Origin: Bacillota bacterium
Lineage (GTDB): Bacteria; Bacillota; Clostridia; Lachnospirales; Lachnospiraceae
Length of the DNA: 8,205 nt
Direction of reading: 5' to 3'
NCBI GenBank assembly: GCA_023428885.1
Contig: JAEYWQ010000022.1
Span: 1 to 8,205 of the forward strand
The notes under the pieces are model-generated. The model was not told the origin of the DNA. It saw only the letters and a program-made list of their open reading frames with translations, and did no database searches. Below are positions 1 to 6,418 of this stretch, piece after piece. Numbering within the stretch: the stretch's first letter is position 1; each line of letters starts with the position of its first letter. The translations under genes were made by a program, and so were the position numbers.

Positions 1-1767
1 CTGTTAAGCCTATCTTTAGGTAATACGGGAGCATCTACCTTCAGCGTTTCTTACGATGTCAATGGCACTTCTGTTCTTGAAGCAACAATCACTAAGTGTA
101 AGAATGGTGTTGTTGTTAATTATCCTGAAGATTATATGCGTCGTCGTGATCCTGACTGTACCTTAGTAGGCGATCTACAAGATACTGACAAGCCAAGATA
201 TGATGATGTTTACAATAAAGATTTCGAACCATTACGTCAAGAAACATTTGCATGGTTAAAGGCTCAGGAACTCATCGTACTTCCATTTAAAGCCGGCGGT
301 TTTGAGCATGGATATGATGCGGTATTAATCGCTCCAAGCAATGCTGGTTTCTTTGCTACTGCTCTTGCTGATATGCAAGGATTTTTATCTATTAACGACC
401 TTAGTGACGATTTTAAGCCAAAAGCAACAATACTTCTTGCTCCTCCTTTCCGCCATACTTATTTTGATGGAAAGCAAATCGTTATTCACAACCGATTAAC
501 TGATATGCATGAGCTATATTCATATAACCTATACCCAGGTCCAAGTGCTAAAAAGGGTATCTACGGTGTATTACTTAACATAGGTGAGTCAGAAGGCTGG
601 GTAACCGCACATGCTTCTACCGTTAAAGTTACCACCCCATACGACAATGAAATTATCATTATGCATGAAGGTGCTTCTGGCGGCGGAAAAAGTGAAATGT
701 TAGAACATGTTCATAAAGAAATGGACGGTCGTAGTGTTTTAGGTCGCAATATTATTACTGGTGAGAAAACATATATTTCTATCAAGGAAACTAGTTCTCT
801 TTCACCAATCACAGATGATATGGCTCTATGTCATCCATCCATTCAAAACAATAGTAAGAAATTAGTCGTTGCAGATGCAGAACAGGGTTGGTTTTTACGT
901 TTGGACAACATCAAACATTATGGTGCCTCTCCTGAACATGAAAAACTAATTATCCAACCACCACAACCACTCGTATTTTTGAATATGCAAGCGATTCCTG
1001 ATGCAACTTGTCTTCCTTGGGAACATACAATAGACTCCAATGGTAAACCATGTCCTAATCCAAGAGTTGTATTACCTCGTCATCTTTTCCCTAATGTAAT
1101 CGGAGAACCTGTGGAGGTTGATGTTAGAAGCTTTGGTGTTAGAACACCTCCATGTACCGCTGCTAAGCCTTCTTATGGTATTTTAGGATTAGTTCATATC
1201 ATTCCTCCAGCCTTGGCATGGATTTGGCGTTTAGTCGCTCCAAGAGGTTATAACAATCCAAGTATTACTGATTCTAAGGGTATGACCAGTGAAGGTGTTG
1301 GTTCTTATTGGCCTTTCGCAACTGGTAAGATGGTTGAGCAAGCAAATCTTTTACTTAACCAGATTCAAAGCTCTACTCATACCAAGTACATCCTTATTCC
1401 GAATCAGCACATCGGTGCTTATGAAGTAAGTTTCATGCCACAATGGATTACAAGAGAATTCATTGCCCGTCGTGGTGGTGCAAAGTTTAAAGCAGACATG
1501 CTTGTCGAGGCTCGTTGTTCCTTACTTGGATATTGTCTTGACTCCCTTAAGGTTGAAGGTCAATATATCCGTAAAGCCTTCCTTCAGACTCAATTTCAAT
1601 CTGAAGTTGGACTTGAAGGATATGATGCTGGTGCAAAGCAATTAGTTGATTTCTTTAAGGCAGAACTTGCTAAGTTTGATACAGAAGAATTAAATCCACT
1701 AGGACATCAGATTATTCAGACTTTCATGAATGGCGGATCGGTGAAAGATTTCGAAGCTCTTCTGTAA
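1..1767 (+). CDS. DUF4914 family P-loop protein, 3' part of gene (5' end outside window)
   Basis: The reading frame is open from base 1 to the TAA at 1765-1767, giving 588 residues with no start visible. The ATG at 136 is internal: the 45 codons before it read as ordinary protein (ending NGVVVNYPEDY) and no good ribosome site precedes it. I recognise the overall sequence as the DUF4914 family, whose function is unknown to me. A Walker A motif, GASGGGKS, lies at window residues 224-231 (bases 670-693). An acidic segment, VVADAEQGWF, follows at about 289-298. A conserved-looking GVGSYWPFATG segment lies at about 432-442. The P-loop plus the acidic-Gly-Trp segment recalls the nucleotide site of ATP-type PEP carboxykinases and HPr kinase, but this likeness is my inference. 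There is no signal peptide in the visible part and no obvious membrane segment, so it is probably cytoplasmic. The gene ends at a strong hairpin and converges with the next gene. Family call fairly sure; biochemical role unknown. Confidence 0.85.
   Translation: MLSLSLGNTGASTFSVSYDVNGTSVLEATITKCKNGVVVNYPEDYMRRRDPDCTLVGDLQDTDKPRYDDVYNKDFEPLRQETFAWLKAQELIVLPFKAGGFEHGYDAVLIAPSNAGFFATALADMQGFLSINDLSDDFKPKATILLAPPFRHTYFDGKQIVIHNRLTDMHELYSYNLYPGPSAKKGIYGVLLNIGESEGWVTAHASTVKVTTPYDNEIIIMHEGASGGGKSEMLEHVHKEMDGRSVLGRNIITGEKTYISIKETSSLSPITDDMALCHPSIQNNSKKLVVADAEQGWFLRLDNIKHYGASPEHEKLIIQPPQPLVFLNMQAIPDATCLPWEHTIDSNGKPCPNPRVVLPRHLFPNVIGEPVEVDVRSFGVRTPPCTAAKPSYGILGLVHIIPPALAWIWRLVAPRGYNNPSITDSKGMTSEGVGSYWPFATGKMVEQANLLLNQIQSSTHTKYILIPNQHIGAYEVSFMPQWITREFIARRGGAKFKADMLVEARCSLLGYCLDSLKVEGQYIRKAFLQTQFQSEVGLEGYDAGAKQLVDFFKAELAKFDTEELNPLGHQIIQTFMNGGSVKDFEALL
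670..693 (+). other. Walker A (P-loop) codons in the DUF4914 gene
   Basis: These eight codons encode GASGGGKS, an exact match to the GxxxxGK[ST] nucleotide-binding pattern. The motif follows a predicted beta strand (NEIIIMHE) and precedes a predicted helix (EMLEHVHKE), which is the usual strand-loop-helix setting of a genuine P-loop. The glycine-rich form resembles that of PEP carboxykinases more than that of AAA or ABC ATPases. I see no ABC signature motif. Confidence 0.75.
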
Positions 1768-1786
1768 TTATAGAATTGAATAACGT

Positions 1787-1798
1787 GTTTATATAAAC
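1787..1798. repeat. 12-bp perfect AT-rich palindrome beside the terminator
   Basis: GTTTATATAAAC is its own reverse complement and shares one base with the left arm of the terminator stem at 1798. It is the only other structured element between the two convergent stop codons. It may just supply the A-tract or, read on the other strand, the T-rich run flanking the hairpin. I infer no separate function. Confidence 0.35.
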
Positions 1799-1834
1799 AA
1801 CAAGCGGCGGTTCCCAAGGAATCGCCGCTTGTTG
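1798..1834. terminator. Long hairpin, probable bidirectional terminator between convergent genes
   Basis: The arms 1798-1809 (CAACAAGCGGCG) and 1823-1834 are perfectly complementary over 12 bp. The stem continues with one G-U pair (1810/1822) and four Watson-Crick pairs to a three-base loop at 1815-1817, about 17 bp in all. It starts 30 bases after the stop codon of the DUF4914 gene and ends 18 bases from the stop codon of the opposite gene. The T-runs are modest on both sides (CTTTGC on +, TTTATATAAAC on -). Termination in both directions is therefore likely from the stem and position, but it is not a textbook poly-U terminator. Confidence 0.8.
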
Positions 1835-1852
1835 CTTTGCATATCATTTCAC

Positions 1853-4486
1853 TTAATTATTTATTTGTTTCATCAATGGTTTTTTCTCACCACAACGCTT
1901 TAATAATTCCTTCATTAAATTACTGTCAATGCTTGTGTTACTTACACCATTATAATTGTTGGATTTTGGTTTCACACTTTCATAACCAAATGCTGTTCCA
2001 GTACAGTTTTCTACTGGATAAGAAGTATAATAGTCAAATCTTCTTGTATGTTGCTGTGATTCCATCTGAACAGTTGTTATGTTAAAGAAGTCATATCTCA
2101 CGTAATTAACTGCTCCACCCACTGGATCATCCCATGTAACATCCATTTCATACCACTTGCTAGAATCAATAGTTTGATTTGAATCATAAATGGTGGTATC
2201 TACTAGGTTAACAATATTCCATGCATGATTTTCCTTATTAGCTCCGCTAACCCCTAATACAACGGCAGTTTGAACTCCAAACTCATCACATGCATACTTA
2301 AATGCCATGGCGTATGCCATACACACTGGAGTATAGCCGTTGCTTAAAGCACCCGCTATGTTTTGATCCATAGCTGAAGCTTTATACTGCTTCTTTAATA
2401 CCAAATAATCATGAATTACTTTAACTATTTGAACTTTTGTTGGACTATCGCCATAGGTTGATTTTATTTGGCTCCTAATCTCATCTAAAGATGCTTCACA
2501 CTCTAATAAAAGTGACTCTGCAATTGATTTTTGAATCATGTCCAAGGTAACTTGGGTAACATTACCTGATGCATCGGAGTAATAAGAGAGGGCTCCTGTT
2601 GCTTGTAGTAATTCTGGATTATCAATTCTTACACGTTGCACAATGTTATATACTTCCTGCTTCGTTAATTTCAAATCACTAAGGGAAATATTACTAGTGT
2701 TAAAAGATAAGTAAGCTAAGTAAATTCTCTGATATGCGATTGCACGGCTACTGCTACTCTTTTCCTTGTCTTCCTTTTTACTTAGATAGTAACCCCACTC
2801 ATTCTTATAATCCGGAAGCTCACCATCGGAAACAAAGGTTAATATAATTGTTACAGTTTCGCTAAGCTCATTGGTAACTTTATTCTTAGAATAAGCTTTG
2901 ATGGTCTTGGTGTCACCCTTATTAGCATTAATCGTTATCTGACCATTTGCGCTTAAGCTAGGTGTTGCAGAATCTAGTGAGATATAAATCTCTGAATCAG
3001 AATTCTCTACAGTAAATTTGATTGTCTTACTAATCGTATTCTGACCTGGCTCCATTAACACAGCACCAGATGCAATATCTGCTCTAGGCTTATCACCACC
3101 TACTGGTACTATAGAAGAAGCTAAGCGAAACTCATTCGCTGGAGTACTAGATATGTCTTTAATGCTTGCTAATCTACATACAAGCACATAGTCTGTAGCA
3201 AATGCTTTAAACTTGCTATATGGTATGACTGTTGATTTTCCAGCATTTAAATTAATAAAGGCAATATACCCGTCCTGTTTTGAAGTTGCTAAAAGATTAA
3301 CCTTACTGATTGCAGCATAAGCACCATATTCACTGTCGCTTGCCTTTTTATTCAGGACTGCTACCTGATAAGCTGATTTAGAATGATTGCTTACCTTAAT
3401 CCCCTTTGTAATATCCTGAGGATTTACTAAGGCTACCTCAATCCCTGTACTGCCAAAGACTGGGCTATCCGTTAGCTTAATGTCCACTGTTTTGGTTTTG
3501 GATATGGGCTTTTTATCGGTGGCTTTCACTCGAAATTGAAGTTGCATCTCCTTAAAGCTTGTAGATACTCCATCTCCATTTCCACTTCCAATCAAATCCT
3601 TAATAGCTATGGTAGCACTAGTTTTTTTATCTGGAAATACTGGTGTTTTCCATTCTGTATATGCTCCACCTGCTACTTTGACACGATATTCCATCTTATC
3701 TGTTAACTTTACTGTGTGTTTTGCTCCATCAACTGTTACATTAGGAGCATTGGCATACTTTGCAAAGTTAACTTTAGACTCAGAACTAATTTGCTCTTTT
3801 CCAGAATTAATTCGGAAATTGATTTGTGCTCCAAGCACTGTATAATGCTTTAAATTCAGTGTTTGTAATGGACTCCAGGCACCGGATGCTCCTTTTCTCC
3901 ATTCAATATTCTCAAGCTCCGTATAAGCTTTATTATCTGCTGTAAATTGAAAATATCCTGTCTCAGCTGTAAAATATGGATATAGTTTAACACCACTTGA
4001 TGTCTTTGTGTACTCATCAGACCATTGGTTATTAGGATCTGTTGTAGCGTTTAATAAGCCAACATAAGCTGCTTTTAGTTTTAGTTGCTTTTTAACTAAG
4101 ATTTTGAGCGCTTCTGTTGTAACATCACCTTTAATATAAATATATTCATCTTTGGATGGTGATAAAAATGATATATCAATCTTTGCTTGTTTTTGCACAC
4201 CACTCTCTGTAACACTTGTGATAAAATCATCCGTGATTTCATCATAAACAGTTGGGGCTTTATCAACAGTCCCCCTACCCACATACAACTGGGTATTACT
4301 TCCTAGTAGAACACTAATTTCTTGTGCTTCATAATTTACAGTAACAGAACTTTCTGGTAACGTTGTTTCCGTTCCAGCAAGCACTATGGATGCATTGCCC
4401 AAACTACAAGCTATTAATAAACTAAAGCTTAACATCAGAAAAAGCATTACAAAACGATTTCCTATAGTTTTCTTTTCACCTAGCAT
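1853..4486 (-). CDS. Exported, probably lipid-anchored transglutaminase-like domain protein
   Basis: The protein has 877 residues; the ATG at 4486-4484 has a strong ribosome site 7 bases upstream. The N-terminus has basic residues (KK, R) then a hydrophobic stretch at 13-26 ending LIAC, which fits a lipobox with Cys27 as lipidated residue. A second possible cut, VLA|G at 35-38, would release it instead. Residues about 40-460 are a long, Lys/Ser/Thr-rich, beta-looking region without a family I can name. Residues about 470-552 resemble a chitobiase/hexosaminidase C-terminal-type beta module (EIYISLDSATPS). Residues about 560-660 look like the helical lead-in common before clostridial transglutaminase domains (IDNPELLQ). 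The transglutaminase-like core covers about 680-790 with Cys722 (PVCMAYA), His754 (NHAWN) and Asp782 (MDVTWDDP), an intact triad. It acts outside the membrane; the reaction could be cross-linking, amide hydrolysis or cell-wall peptide cleavage. The substrate is unknown. It is transcribed divergently from the protease gene. Confidence 0.9.
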   Translation of the reverse strand: MLGEKKTIGNRFVMLFLMLSFSLLIACSLGNASIVLAGTETTLPESSVTVNYEAQEISVLLGSNTQLYVGRGTVDKAPTVYDEITDDFITSVTESGVQKQAKIDISFLSPSKDEYIYIKGDVTTEALKILVKKQLKLKAAYVGLLNATTDPNNQWSDEYTKTSSGVKLYPYFTAETGYFQFTADNKAYTELENIEWRKGASGAWSPLQTLNLKHYTVLGAQINFRINSGKEQISSESKVNFAKYANAPNVTVDGAKHTVKLTDKMEYRVKVAGGAYTEWKTPVFPDKKTSATIAIKDLIGSGNGDGVSTSFKEMQLQFRVKATDKKPISKTKTVDIKLTDSPVFGSTGIEVALVNPQDITKGIKVSNHSKSAYQVAVLNKKASDSEYGAYAAISKVNLLATSKQDGYIAFINLNAGKSTVIPYSKFKAFATDYVLVCRLASIKDISSTPANEFRLASSIVPVGGDKPRADIASGAVLMEPGQNTISKTIKFTVENSDSEIYISLDSATPSLSANGQITINANKGDTKTIKAYSKNKVTNELSETVTIILTFVSDGELPDYKNEWGYYLSKKEDKEKSSSSRAIAYQRIYLAYLSFNTSNISLSDLKLTKQEVYNIVQRVRIDNPELLQATGALSYYSDASGNVTQVTLDMIQKSIAESLLLECEASLDEIRSQIKSTYGDSPTKVQIVKVIHDYLVLKKQYKASAMDQNIAGALSNGYTPVCMAYAMAFKYACDEFGVQTAVVLGVSGANKENHAWNIVNLVDTTIYDSNQTIDSSKWYEMDVTWDDPVGGAVNYVRYDFFNITTVQMESQQHTRRFDYYTSYPVENCTGTAFGYESVKPKSNNYNGVSNTSIDSNLMKELLKRCGEKKPLMKQINN

Positions 4487-4491
4487 ATTTT

Positions 4492-4500
4492 ATCCTCCTT
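4492..4500 (-). promoter_or_regulatory. Strong ribosome binding site of the transglutaminase-like gene
   Basis: Read on the minus strand this is AAGGAGGAT, followed by six bases and the ATG at 4486, about 7 bases from GGAGG to the start. It is a near-perfect anti-16S match and fixes the start of the 877-residue protein. It contrasts with the divergent protease gene, which has no such site before its first ATG. Confidence 0.93.
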
Positions 4501-4510
4501 GATTTAATCG

Positions 4511-4539
4511 TTTGAATGTATATCGACATAAAATTCAAA
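4511..4539. promoter_or_regulatory. 29-base imperfect dyad in the divergent promoter region, possible operator
   Basis: TTTGAAT (4511-4517) and ATTCAAA (4533-4539) are exact inverted repeats. Between them TATATCGACATA (4519-4530) is itself a palindrome with one mismatched pair. The outer repeats centre at 4525 and the inner palindrome at 4524.5. It lies in the middle of the only non-coding stretch between two divergent genes, where an operator for both would sit. The region is AT-rich, so a chance dyad is possible, and no regulator is identified. Confidence 0.35.
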
Positions 4540-4546
4540 AATATTA
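4520..4546 (-). promoter_or_regulatory. Candidate sigma-D/FliA-type promoter for the transglutaminase-like gene
   Basis: On the minus strand the sequence reads TAAT (4546-4543), 15 bases, then GTCGATAT (4527-4520). The Bacillus subtilis sigma-D consensus is TAAA, 14-16 bases, GCCGATAT, so 10 of 12 positions match at an allowed spacing. Transcription would begin near 4513 and give a leader of roughly 25-30 bases that includes the ribosome site. I found no better housekeeping promoter in the 69-base gap. The -10 element lies within the dyad, so the match may be a by-product of that palindrome. Confidence 0.35.
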
Positions 4547-4555
4547 ATAAAATAA

Positions 4556-6331
4556 ATGAAGTTCATTCAATTAGTTGTGGATTCTTCCTCTCATTTTTCA
4601 TACAATATACCAAATATAGGAAAACAGGTGGTTATCATCAACCAAATTATAGATGAGAATTATATAGATCTTATCATAGAGAACGATATCATTGATTTTT
4701 ATGGTCCCATTGAAAACATTACTCCACTGAATGCAAGGCAATCGATACTACATATTCTGAGTACAGAAATCGATATGTGTGACTTAGGCATATTCCCCTA
4801 TCACTTCTATCCTTCGATCTATACCTTATGTTCGACAGCAAGCTCAGAAAAATCAGGCATCATACAAATACAGAGAAACCCTAACTTTGCTCTCTATGGC
4901 CAAGGTGTGTTAGTTGCTGTCATCGATTCAGGTATTGAATATCAGCATCAAGCATTTCGTAATGCAGATAATACCACCCGCATCGTTTCTATCTGGGACC
5001 AAACCATCAATGAAGTAAGTTCCGTTCCACCGGAAGGTTTCTTATATGGGACCCAGTATTCAAGAGAACTTATCAATGAAGCACTACAAAGCGATACCCC
5101 CCTAGAGATTGTTCCTTCCACAGATGAGATTGGACACGGAACTATGATCGCTGGCATTATTGCTGGTAATGAAAATATGGACGAGAATTTCTCTGGTGTA
5201 GTCCCTCAAGCAGAGTTAGTTGTCGTTAAATTAAAGCAGGCAAAACAGAAAAACCGCCAGATTATGGCAGTCCGAAATGATGTTATCTGTTTTCAATCTA
5301 CTGATATCATTGCTGGGATCAGATACGTCTATGAAGTAGCCCAACAATTGCAACGACCTCTAGCAATATGTATTGCACTAGCCACGAATGAAGGGGGGCA
5401 TGATGGGCGTAGTGCCATGAGTAACTATCTAAGTATTATCAGTCAGACACCACGTTTTGACGTAGTAATTGCGGTTGGTAATGAAGGTAATAGCCAAAGG
5501 CACTATTTCGGAACGATCATTGCTGGTCCAGCAAGCTATCAAACATTTCAACTAAATGTTAGTGAAAAGGATACATTATTCTCTTTTGAGATATGGCAAT
5601 CGGCACCTTACCGCTTATCACTTGGAATTACCTCACCTTCCGGAGAGAACATAGAAAATATTTATCCCCAGCTAAATCAATGCCGTCGAGTTAATTTTAT
5701 CTTCGAATCATCAGTCATTTGGGTAAATAATATCATATCTGAATCTGTGACGGGTGATCAATTAATCTTAATTCGTTTCTATAGGCCAATGGCTGGAATA
5801 TGGACATTTCGGCTTACCAACATTGATAATCAGTCTTCTAGTTTTCATGCATGGTTGCCTACCGGAGACATCATCTCGAATGAGACTTATTTTATAGGTT
5901 CCAATCCAAACACTACGATAACTGCACCTTCAGCAGCCCTATATGCACTTGCCATTACTGCGTACAATCAGGAGAATAATAGCATACTCCTTACAAGTGG
6001 CCGTGGGTTTACTAGAACCGATATCATAAAACCAGACTTGGCAGCTCCAGGTTTTAATATTACCTGCCCTATTCTAGGAAACCAGTATGGCTCTCTTACC
6101 GGTACTGGTTCTTCTGCTGCACATGCAACAGGTATCGTAGCCATGGTATTGGAATGGGCTGTAGTAAATCAGAATTTTCAATCGATTACTGGAACTGATA
6201 TTAACAGTTTACTCATTCGTGGAGCTAATCGCAGTAATAACCTTACATATCCTAATCAGATCTGGGGCTATGGCGAAATAAGCATCACAGGTTTTTTTGA
6301 GAAGTTAAGAAATATACCTACCAGACCTTAA
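4556..6331 (+). CDS. Subtilisin-like S8 serine protease, Csp-like clostridial type, no signal peptide
   Basis: The frame gives 591 residues and ends at TAA 6329-6331. All parts of the S8 catalytic site are present: Asp124 (AVIDSGIEYQH), His194 (DEIGHGTMIAG), oxyanion Asn309 (AVGNEG) and Ser520 (GTGSSAAHATG). Residues about 25-100 look like the prodomain of Csp-type clostridial subtilases. WDQTI at 147-151 and the long insert of about 320-455 before the Ser segment also fit that group. There is no signal peptide, so it is probably cytoplasmic or packaged in spores; known Csp proteases activate the spore cortex hydrolase SleC, but no such partner is in the window. Unlike CspA/CspC pseudoproteases, this one should be active. 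The start is uncertain. ATG 4556 is directly preceded by an in-frame TAA (4553-4555) and has no ribosome site, whereas GTG 4628 (codon 25) has AGGA six bases upstream. It converges with the chemoreceptor gene. Confidence 0.9.
   Translation: MKFIQLVVDSSSHFSYNIPNIGKQVVIINQIIDENYIDLIIENDIIDFYGPIENITPLNARQSILHILSTEIDMCDLGIFPYHFYPSIYTLCSTASSEKSGIIQIQRNPNFALYGQGVLVAVIDSGIEYQHQAFRNADNTTRIVSIWDQTINEVSSVPPEGFLYGTQYSRELINEALQSDTPLEIVPSTDEIGHGTMIAGIIAGNENMDENFSGVVPQAELVVVKLKQAKQKNRQIMAVRNDVICFQSTDIIAGIRYVYEVAQQLQRPLAICIALATNEGGHDGRSAMSNYLSIISQTPRFDVVIAVGNEGNSQRHYFGTIIAGPASYQTFQLNVSEKDTLFSFEIWQSAPYRLSLGITSPSGENIENIYPQLNQCRRVNFIFESSVIWVNNIISESVTGDQLILIRFYRPMAGIWTFRLTNIDNQSSSFHAWLPTGDIISNETYFIGSNPNTTITAPSAALYALAITAYNQENNSILLTSGRGFTRTDIIKPDLAAPGFNITCPILGNQYGSLTGTGSSAAHATGIVAMVLEWAVVNQNFQSITGTDINSLLIRGANRSNNLTYPNQIWGYGEISITGFFEKLRNIPTRP
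4618..4621 (+). promoter_or_regulatory. Possible ribosome site for an alternative GTG start of the protease
   Basis: AGGA lies six bases before the in-frame GTG at 4628-4630. Starting there would remove 24 residues and give a protein beginning MVIINQIIDENYIDLI, which looks more like the usual start of Csp-type prodomains. The match is short, so this is only a preference to test against the ATG at 4556, whose upstream bases are all A/T-rich with no purine-rich site. Confidence 0.35.
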
Positions 6332-6340
6332 GAAAAAAAA

Positions 6341-6387
6341 GCGGGTATGGAAATGTCTCCTCTCTTTGCGACAATTCCATTCCCGCT
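6341..6387. terminator. Hairpin terminator between convergent genes, strongest for the chemoreceptor gene
   Basis: The arms 6341-6357 and 6370-6386 pair over 17 positions with two mismatches, closing with GCGGG/CCCGC at the base and a 12-base loop. On the minus strand the stem is followed at once by eight T residues (the A-run 6333-6340), a classic intrinsic terminator for the chemoreceptor transcript. On the plus strand the stem is followed by TCTTTAC, a weaker signal, starting about 10 bases after the protease stop codon. It probably ends both transcripts. Confidence 0.88.
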
Positions 6388-6418
6388 CTTTACATATTAG
6401 CCCATAGTGCCTTTCTAT

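Noticed and set aside
136..1767. ATG at 136 as the true start of the DUF4914 gene
   Set aside because: The frame stays open to base 1 and the upstream codons read as family-like protein; the start is outside the window.
1837..2085. 82-codon plus-strand frame
   Set aside because: It lies almost wholly antisense to the 3' end of the transglutaminase-like gene, has no ribosome site and no recognisable content.
3609..3845. 78-codon plus-strand frame inside the transglutaminase-like gene
   Set aside because: Antisense shadow of a well-supported coding sequence.
4499..4532. Housekeeping promoter for the protease using TTGATT (4499-4504) or TTGAAT (4512-4517) with CATAAA (4527-4532)
   Set aside because: The spacings are 22 and 9 bases, both outside the workable range, so I do not annotate it.
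4948..5157. 69-codon minus-strand frame inside the protease gene
   Set aside because: It is opposite the conserved Asp and His segments of the protease, so its openness is a by-product of that coding sequence.
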